A stretch of DNA of 64,000 nucleotides from positions 372,001 to 436,000 of the forward strand of contig NZ_JACCBJ010000001.1 in NCBI RefSeq assembly GCF_013408745.1. The letters are read 5' to 3'. Positions 27,137-35,783 of this stretch are shown here, one piece after another. A model generated the notes under the pieces. That model did not search any database. It was given only the letters and a program-made list of their open reading frames with translations, and was not told where the DNA came from. The stretch comes from Leifsonia soli. Lineage in GTDB: Bacteria > Actinomycetota > Actinomycetes > Actinomycetales > Microbacteriaceae. Position numbers and translations under genes: made by a program. Each line of letters begins with the position of its first letter. Within the stretch, counting starts at the first letter, position 1.

Positions 27137-28594
27137 ATGGCTGATTCCGTCGCTGCGTCCAACCCGCTCGCCCCGCCGTGGCTGCACGTGCCGGTGGATG
27201 CGAACGCCCTCGCCGCGGGCCTCTGGTCGCGCACGGCCGATCGCGCCGGCGGAGAGCTCGTCGTCGGCGGTGTGACCGCGACCGCACTCGCCGCGCGCTT
27301 CGGCACGCCGCTGTACGTGGTCGACGAGGAGGACGCCCGGGCGCGCGCCGTCGAGGTGCGCGAGGCGTTCGACCGCGCCTTCGCCGAGATCGGGACGGCC
27401 GCCAAGGTCTACTACGCCGGCAAGGCGTTCCTCAGCGTCGAGGTGGCGCGGTGGATGTCGGAGGCGGGTCTCAACATCGACGTCTGCAGCGGAGGCGAGC
27501 TGGCGGTCGCCCTGGCCGCCGGCGTCGACCCGGAGCGGGTCGGCTTCCACGGCAACAACAAGTCGCTCGCCGAGATCGACCAGGCCGTCGCGGCCGGCAT
27601 CGGCGCCATCATCATCGACAGCGTGCAGGAGATCGGCCGGGTCGCCGCCGCCGCGGAGCGCCACGGCGTGCGCCAGAGCATCCGGCTGCGGGTCAACAGC
27701 GGCGTCCACGCCCACACCCACGCGTTCCTCGCCACCGCCCACGAGGACCAGAAGTTCGGGATCGCCCTGGAGCACGCCGCCGAGGCGGTCGCGCTGATCC
27801 GCTCCCACGCCTCCCTCGCCTTCCGTGGCCTGCACTGCCACATCGGCTCGCAGATCTTCGGCGCCGACGGGTTCGCGGAGTCCGCCGCCCGCCTCCTCAC
27901 CCTCCACAAGGAGCTGCTGGCCGGCGGCGACGTGCCCGAGCTGAACCTCGGCGGCGGATTCGGCATCGCGTACACGTCCGCCGACGATCCCGCGCCGATC
28001 GGCGAGCTCGCCCGCCGCATCGCCGAGACCGTCGCCGCGGGATGCGAGGAGCTCGACATCCCGACTCCGGTCGTTGCATTCGAGCCGGGCCGGTCGATCA
28101 TCGGGACCGCCGGGCTCACCCTCTACACGGTGGGCACGACGAAGGACGTCCCCGTCGCCTTCCAGGACGACGGCGAGACCGCGGTCCGCCGCTACGTCAG
28201 CGTCGACGGCGGGATGAGCGACAACGCCCGTCCCGCGCTCTACGGCGCCGACTACTCGGCCAGGATCGCGAACCGCGTCTCGCCGACCGCGCCCGCCCTC
28301 GTCCGGGTCGCCGGCAAGCACTGCGAGAGCGGCGACATCGTCGTCGACGCCGAGTACCTCCCGGCCGACGTCGAGCCGGGCGACCTGCTCGCGGTCCCGG
28401 CGACGGGCGCATACTGCTGGGCGCTGTCCAGCAACTACAACCACATCGGGCGGCCGGCGGTCGTCGCGGTGCGCGACGGGGAGGCCAGGGTGATCGTCCG
28501 CGGCGAGACCATCGACGACCTCCTCGCGCGGGACGCCGGCTACACGGCGCCCGCATCCACCCTCTCCGCGTCGAAGGAGCGCAGCCAGGCATGA
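27137..28594 (+). CDS. lysA: Diaminopimelate decarboxylase
   Basis: This 485-residue PLP enzyme makes L-lysine from meso-diaminopimelate. The PLP lysine is Lys96 in VYYAGKAFLS. DVCSGGELAVAL, GFHGNNKS, CHIGSQI, LNLGGGFGIAY, EPGRSI and the C-terminal AGKHCESGD and AVPATGAYCWALSS blocks are all present. It is a fold-type III decarboxylase. I chose the ATG at 27137 (GAGG 6 nt upstream) over the GTG at 27125. Its stop overlaps hom (ATGA), coupling lysine and threonine branches of the aspartate pathway. Confidence 0.95.
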   Translation: MADSVAASNPLAPPWLHVPVDANALAAGLWSRTADRAGGELVVGGVTATALAARFGTPLYVVDEEDARARAVEVREAFDRAFAEIGTAAKVYYAGKAFLSVEVARWMSEAGLNIDVCSGGELAVALAAGVDPERVGFHGNNKSLAEIDQAVAAGIGAIIIDSVQEIGRVAAAAERHGVRQSIRLRVNSGVHAHTHAFLATAHEDQKFGIALEHAAEAVALIRSHASLAFRGLHCHIGSQIFGADGFAESAARLLTLHKELLAGGDVPELNLGGGFGIAYTSADDPAPIGELARRIAETVAAGCEELDIPTPVVAFEPGRSIIGTAGLTLYTVGTTKDVPVAFQDDGETAVRRYVSVDGGMSDNARPALYGADYSARIANRVSPTAPALVRVAGKHCESGDIVVDAEYLPADVEPGDLLAVPATGAYCWALSSNYNHIGRPAVVAVRDGEARVIVRGETIDDLLARDAGYTAPASTLSASKERSQA

Positions 28595-29961
28595 TCGAGT
28601 ACCGCAACCTCCGCGTCGCCCTGCTCGGGGCCGGCTCCGTCGGATCGCAGGTGGCCCGCCTGCTGCTCTCGCAGGGCGACGAGTTCGCCTCCCGCATCGG
28701 CGCCCGCCTCGAGCTGGTCGGCATCGCCGTCCGCGACGTGGATGCGCCGCGCGACACCGAGCTGCCGCGCGAGCTCTTCACCACCGACGCCTCCTCGCTG
28801 ATCCTCGGCGCCGACATCGTCGTGGAGCTGATGGGCGGCATCGAGCCGGCCCGCGGCTACGTGCTGGAGGCGCTGAACTCCGGTGCCGACGTCATCACGG
28901 CCAACAAGGCCCTGCTGGCCACGCACGGGCCGGAGCTGTTCGACGCCGCAGAGCAGGTCGGCGCGCAGCTCTACTACGAGGCGGCCGTCGCCGGAGCGAT
29001 CCCGATCATCCGCCCGCTGCGCGACAGCCTCGCCGGCGACCGCATCAACCGCATCCTCGGCATCGTCAACGGCACGACGAACTTCGTGCTCGACCGCATG
29101 GACGTCAACGGAGAGACGCTCCAGGACGCGCTGGCGACGGCCACCGACCGCGGCTACGCCGAGGCCGACCCGACCGCCGACATCGGCGGGTACGACGCCG
29201 CGCAGAAGGCGGCGATCCTGGCGAGCCTGGCGTTCCACACCGTCGTGCCTCTCGACCGCGTCTACCGCGAGGGCATCACCGGCGTCACCAAGGCGCAGGT
29301 GGATGCGGCGCGCGAGGCCGGCGCTGTCATCAAGCTGCTGGCGATCTGCGAGCGCATGACCGATCCCGAGACGGGGGAGGAGGGCGTCTCCGCCCGCGTC
29401 TACCCCGCCCTCATCAGCCGGGACCATCCTCTCGCCGCCGTGCACGGCGCCCACAACGCAGTCTTCGTGCAGGCCGCCGCCGCCGGGGACCTCATGTTCT
29501 ACGGCGCGGGGGCCGGGGGAGTCGAGACGGCGTCCGCCGTGCTCGGCGACGTCGTGTCGGCCGCCCGGCGGCACGTGGTCGGCGGCCCGGGCGTCGCCGA
29601 GTCCACGCACGCCGACCTGCCGGTGCTCGACATCGGCCGCGTCGTGACTCGGTACCAGATCACGCTCGACGTCGAGGACCAGCCCGGCGTGCTCGCCGCG
29701 GTGGCCCGCATCCTCAGTGACGGCGGGGTCAGCGTCGAGACCGTGCAGCAGTCCGTGCCGAGCACGACGGGGCCCGTCGTGATCGCCGGAGCGGCGCCCG
29801 CGGCGGCCGGGCCGATTCACGGCGGCGGGACGGCCACCGCTACCCTGGTGATCGGCACCCACGAAGCCGAGGAGGCCGCGCTCGCGGCCACCGTCGAGGC
29901 TCTCGCGGCGAGCGACGTCGTGATCGCCATCTCTTCCGTTCTCCGAGTCGAAGGATCGTAA
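28591..29961 (+). CDS. hom: Homoserine dehydrogenase
   Basis: This 456-residue enzyme has an N-terminal Rossmann motif VALLGAGSVGSQVARLL, VITANKALLATHG, YYEAAVAGAIPIIRPL and NGTTNFVLDRM, followed by GYAEADPTADIGGYDAAQKAAI with catalytic residues. A C-terminal ACT domain (about 355-456; DVEDQPGVLAAVARILSD) is expected to give threonine feedback inhibition. It reduces aspartate semialdehyde to homoserine. It overlaps lysA by 4 nt and thrC by 1 nt. Confidence 0.96.
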   Translation: MIEYRNLRVALLGAGSVGSQVARLLLSQGDEFASRIGARLELVGIAVRDVDAPRDTELPRELFTTDASSLILGADIVVELMGGIEPARGYVLEALNSGADVITANKALLATHGPELFDAAEQVGAQLYYEAAVAGAIPIIRPLRDSLAGDRINRILGIVNGTTNFVLDRMDVNGETLQDALATATDRGYAEADPTADIGGYDAAQKAAILASLAFHTVVPLDRVYREGITGVTKAQVDAAREAGAVIKLLAICERMTDPETGEEGVSARVYPALISRDHPLAAVHGAHNAVFVQAAAAGDLMFYGAGAGGVETASAVLGDVVSAARRHVVGGPGVAESTHADLPVLDIGRVVTRYQITLDVEDQPGVLAAVARILSDGGVSVETVQQSVPSTTGPVVIAGAAPAAAGPIHGGGTATATLVIGTHEAEEAALAATVEALAASDVVIAISSVLRVEGS

Positions 29962-31085
29962 TGCCCCAGCCCAAGGCCTACAGTCGTCAGTGGCGCGGCG
30001 TCCTCCGCGAGTACGCGGACCGCCTGAACATCTCCGACGCCACTCCGATCGTCACGCTGGGCGAGGGCGGAACCCCGCTCATCCCCGCCCCGGCGCTCTC
30101 CGCGCGGACGGGCGCGGACGTGTACGTGAAGTTCGAGGGCATGAACCCGACCGGGTCCTTCAAAGACCGCGGCATGACCATGGCGATCTCGAAGGCCGTC
30201 GAGCACGGTGCGAAGGCGGTCATCTGCGCCTCCACCGGCAACACCTCGGCATCGGCCGCCGCCTACGCGACGCACGCGGGCATCCAGGCCGTCGTGCTCG
30301 TGCCCGAGGGCAAGATCGCGATGGGCAAGCTCAGCCAGGCGATCGCGCACAACGCTCAGCTGCTGCAGGTGCAGGGCAACTTCGACGACTGTCTCGACAT
30401 CGCGCGCGAGCTGGCCACGAACTACCCGGTGCACCTGGTGAACTCGGTGAACCCGGACCGCATCGAGGGGCAGAAGACCGCCGCCTTCGAGGTCGTGGAG
30501 GCGCTGGGCGACGCCCCGGACTTCCACCTGGTCCCGGTCGGCAACGCCGGCAACTACACCGCATACCACCGCGGGTACAGCGAGGAGCTGCAGCGCGGCG
30601 AGGCGACCAAGCTGCCGCGGATGTTCGGCTTCCAGGCGTCGGGGAGCGCTCCGATCGTCCTCGGCCACGCCGTGAAGGACCCCGACACGATCGCCACCGC
30701 GATCCGCATCGGCAACCCGGCGTCGTGGGAGCTCGCTCTGAACGCCCGCGACGACAGCGACGGCTGGTTCGGCGCGATCGACGACGCCAAGATCCTCGAG
30801 GCGCACCGCATCCTGTCCGCCGAGGTCGGCATCTTCGTCGAGCCCGCGTCCGCCATCAGCGTCGCCGGGCTCCTGGAGCGCTCGGAGGCCGGCATGATCC
30901 CGGCCGGAGCGACCGTCGTCCTCACCGTCACGGGCCACGGCCTGAAGGACCCGCAGTGGGCCCTTCGCACGGCCGACGGGTCCGATGTCCAGCCCACCGT
31001 CGTCCCGGTCGACACGACCGCCATCGCCGACGTGCTCGGCCTGGCGCCCGCCGGGCAGACCTCCGCCGCCGAGGCGACCGCGTGA
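29961..31085 (+). CDS. thrC: Threonine synthase
   Basis: This 374-residue fold-type II PLP enzyme has the cofactor Lys68 in NPTGSFKDRGM, ASTGNTSASAAAYA (phosphate-binding loop) and VPVGNAGNYTAYHRGY. The short form without the long N-terminal extension is typical of actinobacteria. It converts O-phosphohomoserine to threonine. The ATG shares its A with the TAA of hom, and its stop overlaps thrB (GTGA), so hom-thrC-thrB are tightly coupled. Confidence 0.96.
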   Translation: MPQPKAYSRQWRGVLREYADRLNISDATPIVTLGEGGTPLIPAPALSARTGADVYVKFEGMNPTGSFKDRGMTMAISKAVEHGAKAVICASTGNTSASAAAYATHAGIQAVVLVPEGKIAMGKLSQAIAHNAQLLQVQGNFDDCLDIARELATNYPVHLVNSVNPDRIEGQKTAAFEVVEALGDAPDFHLVPVGNAGNYTAYHRGYSEELQRGEATKLPRMFGFQASGSAPIVLGHAVKDPDTIATAIRIGNPASWELALNARDDSDGWFGAIDDAKILEAHRILSAEVGIFVEPASAISVAGLLERSEAGMIPAGATVVLTVTGHGLKDPQWALRTADGSDVQPTVVPVDTTAIADVLGLAPAGQTSAAEATA

Positions 31086-32050
31086 CCACGCCCGACCTCC
31101 GCGGCCGGACCGTCGCGGTCAAGGTGCCGGCGACGAGCGCCAACCTCGGCCCGGGATTCGACACGCTCGGGCTCGCTCTCGCGCTGTACGACGAGCTCGA
31201 GGTCTCCGTCCGCGACGAGCCCGGCGCGACCGTCGAGGTCACCGGTGTCGGCGAGGGCGAGGTGGCGACCGACGAGAGCAACCTCGTCGTCCGCGCCATC
31301 GCGCACACCTTCGAGGCGGTCGGCGTCCCGCTGCCCGGCCTGAACCTGCGGGCGCGCAACAGCATCCCGCACGGGCGGGGGCTCGGCTCCTCCGGCGCGG
31401 CCATCGTCTCGGGCATCATGGCCGCGAAGGGCCTGCTCGACGGCGTCGTCGACCTGGATGCGCAGACCCTGCTGGCCCTCGCGAACGACATGGAGGGGCA
31501 CCCGGACAACGTGGCTCCGGCTCTGTTCGGCGGCCTCACCATCGCCTGGGTCACCCCGGAGGGCCCGCGCTTCAAGAAGCTGATCGTGCACCGTGGCGTC
31601 TCTCCGCTCGTGCTCGTCCCCGAGACGGTGATGTCCACGGCGCTCGCCCGCAGCCTCCAGCCGCAGTCGGTGCCCCACGAGGACGCCGTCTTCAACGTCT
31701 CCCGCTCCGCCCTGCTCGTCGCGGCCCTCATCCAGAGCCCCGAGCTGCTGCACGCGGCGACCGAGGACAAGCTCCACCAGAGCTACCGCGCCTCGGCCAT
31801 GCCGGAGACCGACCGGCTGATCACGCTGCTGCGCGAGAACGGCTTCGCCGCTGTCGTGTCGGGCGCGGGTCCGTCCATCCTCGTTCTCGGGAGCGACCCG
31901 AGCCAGCGGCTGGCCGCTGCGCGCCTCGTCGAGGAGTCCGCGGAGACCCGCTGGCAGCCGCTCATGCTCGCGGTCGACTTCAAGGGCGCGACGGTCAGCC
32001 GGGTCGCCGACGAGTCCGGCGCGACGCGGACGGACACGCCAGCGGCCTAG
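31082..32050 (+). CDS. thrB: Homoserine kinase
   Basis: This 322-residue GHMP kinase has the N-terminal VKVPATSANLGPGFDTLGLA, the ATP-binding SIPHGRGLGSSGAAIVSGI and the C-terminal AAVVSGAGPSILVL. It phosphorylates homoserine to O-phosphohomoserine, the ThrC substrate. The GTG start overlaps the thrC stop by 4 nt. It is the last gene of the lysA-hom-thrC-thrB chain; a new promoter candidate for rho begins just after it. Confidence 0.95.
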   Translation: MTTPDLRGRTVAVKVPATSANLGPGFDTLGLALALYDELEVSVRDEPGATVEVTGVGEGEVATDESNLVVRAIAHTFEAVGVPLPGLNLRARNSIPHGRGLGSSGAAIVSGIMAAKGLLDGVVDLDAQTLLALANDMEGHPDNVAPALFGGLTIAWVTPEGPRFKKLIVHRGVSPLVLVPETVMSTALARSLQPQSVPHEDAVFNVSRSALLVAALIQSPELLHAATEDKLHQSYRASAMPETDRLITLLRENGFAAVVSGAGPSILVLGSDPSQRLAAARLVEESAETRWQPLMLAVDFKGATVSRVADESGATRTDTPAA

Positions 32051-32075
32051 GTCCGATGGCCCCACCGCGAGGTGG

Positions 32076-32081
32076 TAAACT
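32076..32081 (+). promoter_or_regulatory. Candidate -10 box of rho
   Basis: TAAACT lies 25 bp after thrB, directly behind a small CCACC/GGTGG hairpin with a GCGA loop (32062-32075). Starting here, rho would have a leader of about 210 nt. The -35 match is weak. Confidence 0.45.
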
Positions 32082-32147
32082 GCAGTCGCACCCGTGAAGA
32101 ACCCGCGTCACGAGCGAATTCCGCTTCCGGGTGATCTCCTAGCAATC

Positions 32148-32210
32148 ATGCCGTCACTCCTGCCTGCCTTCCCGGTTCCCCCTTCACGGAGAATTCGGGC
32201 GGCGACGTAG
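32148..32210 (+). CDS. Possible leader peptide in the rho 5' region
   Basis: A 20-codon ORF reads MPSLLPAFPVPPSRRIRAAT, with five prolines including a PVPPS run of the kind that slows ribosomes. It sits in the 250-bp gap between thrB and rho, after the candidate -10 box. Its ribosome-binding site is weak. E. coli rho also has a leader peptide ORF (rhoL), which makes a regulatory role plausible, but the ORF is short enough to arise by chance. Confidence 0.3.
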   Translation: MPSLLPAFPVPPSRRIRAAT

Positions 32211-32262
32211 CGCGGATCCGAACGCAGCACGTTCCCGGCAGTTCATGTGACGAAGCTTCAGA

Positions 32263-32281
32263 CGGCGCGTAAGGCGCGCCG
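32263..32281 (+). promoter_or_regulatory. Hairpin next to the rho ribosome-binding site
   Basis: CGGCGCG (32263-32269) and CGCGCCG (32275-32281) form a perfect 7-bp stem with loop TAAGG. The stem ends 4 nt before the AAAGGA Shine-Dalgarno sequence of rho, so it could influence initiation. Confidence 0.4.
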
Positions 32282-32300
32282 GGGGAAAGGATCCTCTTCC

Positions 32301-34514
32301 GTGACTGATGTCGAACTCCACGCCGGGGGCGTGGACACCAGCGACCTGACCGCGCTCAAGGTGGCAGAGCTGCAAGCTCTCGCCGCCGGGCTCGGGCTCC
32401 AGGGCGCAACCCGGCTCCGCAAGGGCGAGCTGGTCGAGGCGATCGCCGCCGCGCGCGCGGCCTCCGCTCCGGCCGACGCCCTCGAGCTTCCCGAGACCGA
32501 GGAGGTCGTGGCCGAGCCGGCCGCCGCCTCCCAGGTGCTCACCGAGCCGCTCATCGCTGAGCCGCTCGTCGCAGAGACCGCCGGCGCGCAGCGCGTCGAG
32601 CCGACCGTCGGCGACCCCGTGCTTCCGCAGGCGGACGCCGGCGAGCAGACCAGCGGCTCGCGCCGCCGCGGCTCGCGCCGCGTGAGCAGCCCGGATGGCA
32701 CCGGAATCGCTGCGGGCACCGGCGTCGCCGCCGGATCGCACGTCAACTCCGGCGCGACGGGCGTCGAGTCGCTCATCCCCGATGTGGATGCGCTGCTCGA
32801 CTCCGCTCTCGCCTCCCGCGAGCAGGCGCGCGGCCAGAACGGCCAGGACGAGCAGGCCAACGGCCAGAACCAGGGCGGCGGACGCCGCCGCCGCGGTCGT
32901 GGCCAGGGTGGCCAGAACGGCGACCAGGGCGCCGACCAGAACCGCGACGGCCAGCAGCGCGACGGCCAGAACCGCGACGGCCAGCAGCCGCAGGCCGAGC
33001 AGGACCAGCTGGGCGACGCCCAGCAGGTCGACGGCCAGCAGGGCGAGCAGGGCGACAACGCCGGTGAGCAGCAGGGCCAGGGCCGCAACCGCCGCAACCG
33101 CAACCGCAACAAGAACAGCGGCCAGCAGAACGAGCAGGGCCAGGCGCAGGGCCAGAACCAGCCGAAGGACCTGCAGCAGGGCGGCCAGCAGGGCGACGGC
33201 CAGCAGAACCGCGGCCAGAACGCCCAGCAGCAGGCCGAGGGCGAGCGTGCCGGCCGCTACCGCGACCGCAATCGCAAGCGCCGCGGCGGCGCCCCGGGCG
33301 ACGAGTTCGAGCCGGAGCTGGCCGACGACGATGTGCTCATCCCCGTCGCCGGAATCCTCGACGTGCTCGACAACTACGCGTTCGTCCGGACGACCGGGTA
33401 CCTCCCGGGCGCCAGCGACGTGTACGTCTCGCTCGGTCAGGTCAAGAAGTACAACCTCCGCAAGGGCGACGCCGTCGTCGGCGCGATCCGCCAGCCGCGC
33501 GAGGGCGAGAACAACAGCCGCCAGAAGTACAACGCGCTGGTGAAGGTCGACTCGATCAACGGGCAGACCCCGGACGAGGCCGCCACCCGCGTCGAGTTCG
33601 GCAAGCTGACTCCGCTCTACCCGCAGGAGCGCCTGCGCCTGGAGACCGAGCCCAGCAAGGTCACCCAGCGGATCATCGACCTGGTCGCCCCGATCGGCAA
33701 GGGCCAGCGCGGTCTCATCGTCGCGCCGCCGAAGGCCGGCAAGACCATCGTGATGCAGCAGATCGCCAACGCGATCACCGCCAACAACCCTGAGGTCCAC
33801 CTCATGGTCGTCCTGGTGGACGAGCGTCCGGAAGAGGTCACCGACATGCAGCGCACGGTGAAGGGCGAGGTCATCGCCTCCACCTTCGACCGTCCGGCGG
33901 AGGACCACACCACGGTCGCCGAGCTGGCGATCGAGCGGGCGAAGCGTCTCGTCGAGCTGGGCCACGACGTCGTCGTGCTGCTCGACTCGATCACCCGCCT
34001 CGGCCGCGCGTACAACCTGACGGCTCCGGCCTCCGGCCGCATCCTCTCCGGTGGTGTCGACGCCTCGGCGCTGTACCCGCCGAAGCGGTTCTTCGGCGCA
34101 GCGCGCAACATCGAGCACGGCGGCTCGCTCACCATCCTCGCCTCGGCCCTGGTCGAGACGGGCTCCAAGATGGACGAGGTCATCTTCGAGGAGTTCAAGG
34201 GCACGGGCAACATGGAGCTCCGCCTGTCGCGCCAGCTGGCCGACAAGCGCATCTTCCCGGCCGTGGACGTGAACGCCTCCGGCACCCGCCGCGAAGAGAT
34301 GCTCATGGGCCAGGACGAGGTCAAGATCACCTGGAAGCTGCGCCGCGCCCTCGCCGGGCTCGACCAGCAGCAGGCGCTCGAGATCGTGCTCGGCCGCCTC
34401 AAGGAGACCTCGAGCAACGTCGAGTTCCTGATGCAGGTGCAGAAGTCGATGCCCGCGCCGGCCAACGGCCACGGCAACGCGCACTCGCACGGCCACGAGA
34501 ACGACCACCGCTAG
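32301..34514 (+). CDS. rho: Transcription termination factor Rho with low-complexity insertion
   Basis: This 737-residue Rho has an N-terminal Rho-N/SAP-like helix bundle (about residues 11-50; LKVAELQALAAGLGLQGATR). A disordered insertion follows, very rich in Gln, Asn, Gly, Asp and Arg (about 175-330). The RNA-binding domain starts near DVLIPVAGILDVLDNYAFVR. The ATPase core has Walker A APPKAGKT, Walker B VVVLLDSITRLGRAYN and the R-loop. It is longer than the 419-residue E. coli Rho, as is usual in actinobacteria. The GTG at 32301 follows AAAGGA at 9 nt. Three 15-bp repeats encode RDGQ units at 32940-32984. Confidence 0.95.
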   Translation: MTDVELHAGGVDTSDLTALKVAELQALAAGLGLQGATRLRKGELVEAIAAARAASAPADALELPETEEVVAEPAAASQVLTEPLIAEPLVAETAGAQRVEPTVGDPVLPQADAGEQTSGSRRRGSRRVSSPDGTGIAAGTGVAAGSHVNSGATGVESLIPDVDALLDSALASREQARGQNGQDEQANGQNQGGGRRRRGRGQGGQNGDQGADQNRDGQQRDGQNRDGQQPQAEQDQLGDAQQVDGQQGEQGDNAGEQQGQGRNRRNRNRNKNSGQQNEQGQAQGQNQPKDLQQGGQQGDGQQNRGQNAQQQAEGERAGRYRDRNRKRRGGAPGDEFEPELADDDVLIPVAGILDVLDNYAFVRTTGYLPGASDVYVSLGQVKKYNLRKGDAVVGAIRQPREGENNSRQKYNALVKVDSINGQTPDEAATRVEFGKLTPLYPQERLRLETEPSKVTQRIIDLVAPIGKGQRGLIVAPPKAGKTIVMQQIANAITANNPEVHLMVVLVDERPEEVTDMQRTVKGEVIASTFDRPAEDHTTVAELAIERAKRLVELGHDVVVLLDSITRLGRAYNLTAPASGRILSGGVDASALYPPKRFFGAARNIEHGGSLTILASALVETGSKMDEVIFEEFKGTGNMELRLSRQLADKRIFPAVDVNASGTRREEMLMGQDEVKITWKLRRALAGLDQQQALEIVLGRLKETSSNVEFLMQVQKSMPAPANGHGNAHSHGHENDHR
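32940..32984 (+). repeat. 15-bp tandem repeats inside rho
   Basis: Three units of (AAC/CAG)CGCGACGGCCAG at 32940, 32955 and 32970 encode NRDGQ, QRDGQ and NRDGQ within the disordered region of Rho. Being in frame, the array can change copy number without breaking the gene. Confidence 0.75.
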
Positions 34515-34522
34515 CTGCGATC

Positions 34523-34564
34523 AGCGCCCGCCCGCCGTGCCACCGTGCACGGAGGGCGGGCGCT
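34523..34564 (+). terminator. Intrinsic terminator between rho and prfA
   Basis: GCGCCCGCCC (34524-34533) pairs with GGGCGGGCGC (34554-34563), extended by one A-T pair. A weaker CCGTGCACGG palindrome lies in the loop and a short T-rich tail (TTCGTCGTT) follows. It lies 9 bp after the rho stop codon. Confidence 0.7.
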
Positions 34565-34604
34565 TCGTCGTTCCCTGGCCGCATCCCTCGAGAAAGAAGA
34601 CCCC

Positions 34605-35681
34605 ATGTTCGAATCGGTGAACAGCCTCATCGCCGAGCACGACGACCTCCAGCGTCAGCTCTCCGACCCGGAGCTGCACAGCGACCCGGTCCGCTCCAAG
34701 CGCGTCAACCGCCGCTACGCCGAGCTGAGCCGCATCGTCGCCGCGTACAACGAGTGGAAGCAGCTCACCGACGACCTGGAGGCCGCCCGCGAGCTGGCGA
34801 CCGAGGACGCGGCGTTCGCCGAGGAGGTCCCCGGGCTCGAACAGAGCGTGGCGGAGTCCGAGGAGAAGCTGCGCCGCCTCCTCATCCCGCGCGACCCCAA
34901 CGACAGCCGCGATGTGATCATGGAGATCAAGATGGGCGAGGGCGGCGCCGAGTCGGCCCTCTTCGCCGGCGACCTGCTGCGCATGTACCTGCACTACGCG
35001 GACTCGAAGCGGTGGAAGGCCGAGATCATCGAGCAGACCTCCAGCGACCTCGGCGGCATCAAGGACGTCCAGGTCGCCTTCAAGGGCAGCTCGAGCGATC
35101 CAGCGGAGGGGGTCTGGGCGCACCTGAAGTACGAGGGCGGCGTGCACCGCGTGCAGCGCGTGCCGGCGACCGAGTCGCAGGGCCGCATCCACACGTCCGC
35201 CGCCGGCGTGCTCGTCTTCCCGGAGGTGGACGAGCCGGAGGAGGTCGAGATCAACCCGAACGACCTCAAGATCGACGTGTTCCGGTCGTCCGGTCCGGGC
35301 GGCCAGTCGGTCAACACGACCGACTCGGCGGTGCGGATCACGCACGTCCCGACCGGGATCGTCGTCTCGATGCAGAACGAGAAGAGCCAGCTGCAGAACC
35401 GCGAGGCCGCGATGCGCGTGCTGCGCGCCCGGCTGCTCGCCCGGCAGCAGGAGGAAGCGGACGCGGAGGCGGCCGTGTTCCGCAAGGGCCAGATCCGCAC
35501 GATGGACCGCTCCGAGCGCATCCGCACGTACAACTTCCCGGAGAACCGGATCGCGGACCACCGCACCGGCTACAAGGCCTACAACCTCGACGCGGTGATG
35601 AACGGAGCCCTCGACCCGGTCATCGAGTCGAACATCCAGCTCGACGAAGAAACCCGCCTCGCCGACCTAACTCACGACTGA
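34605..35681 (+). CDS. prfA: Peptide chain release factor 1
   Basis: This 358-residue class I release factor recognises UAA and UAG. The GGQ motif is in [20 protein letters not shown], and the stop-codon PxT motif is in the domain around [16 protein letters not shown]-terminal coiled-coil and C-terminal [16 protein letters not shown] segments are typical. The ATG at 34605 follows GAAAGAAG. Its modifying enzyme PrmC is encoded immediately downstream, but on the opposite strand. Confidence 0.96.
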   Translation: MFESVNSLIAEHDDLQRQLSDPELHSDPVRSKRVNRRYAELSRIVAAYNEWKQLTDDLEAARELATEDAAFAEEVPGLEQSVAESEEKLRRLLIPRDPNDSRDVIMEIKMGEGGAESALFAGDLLRMYLHYADSKRWKAEIIEQTSSDLGGIKDVQVAFKGSSSDPAEGVWAHLKYEGGVHRVQRVPATESQGRIHTSAAGVLVFPEVDEPEEVEINPNDLKIDVFRSSGPGGQSVNTTDSAVRITHVPTGIVVSMQNEKSQLQNREAAMRVLRARLLARQQEEADAEAAVFRKGQIRTMDRSERIRTYNFPENRIADHRTGYKAYNLDAVMNGALDPVIESNIQLDEETRLADLTHD

Positions 35682-35684
35682 CCG

Positions 35685-35709
35685 CCCCCCACCCCCACCC
35701 CCACCCCCA
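35685..35709. repeat. CCCCCA microsatellite
   Basis: A run of CCCCCA/ACCCCC hexamers follows the prfA stop codon and ends at the left arm of the palindromic element. On the other strand it is a (TGGGGG)n tract that could form a G-quadruplex. Confidence 0.7.
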
Positions 35710-35775
35710 CCGTCGAGTCCGCAAACTTTGCACGCCGTCGGCACGTTCAGCGTGCAAAGATCGCGTACTCGACGG
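35710..35775. repeat. 66-bp palindromic element, copy A
   Basis: The left arm (35710-35735, starting CCGTCGAGTCCGC and ending TTTGCACGC) and right arm (35750-35775) are 26 bp each around a 14-nt centre, and 22 of 26 positions are complementary. It lies between convergent prfA and prmC. A second copy with the same geometry lies at 38305-38370. Candidate roles are a bidirectional terminator or a REP/MITE-like dispersed element. Confidence 0.75.
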
Positions 35776-35783
35776 CGTCGGCG

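Noticed and set aside
35685..35709. Hexamer run and palindromes as a CRISPR array
   Set aside because: The C-rich run is a simple microsatellite and the palindromic elements occur singly, with no repeat-spacer series and no cas genes.
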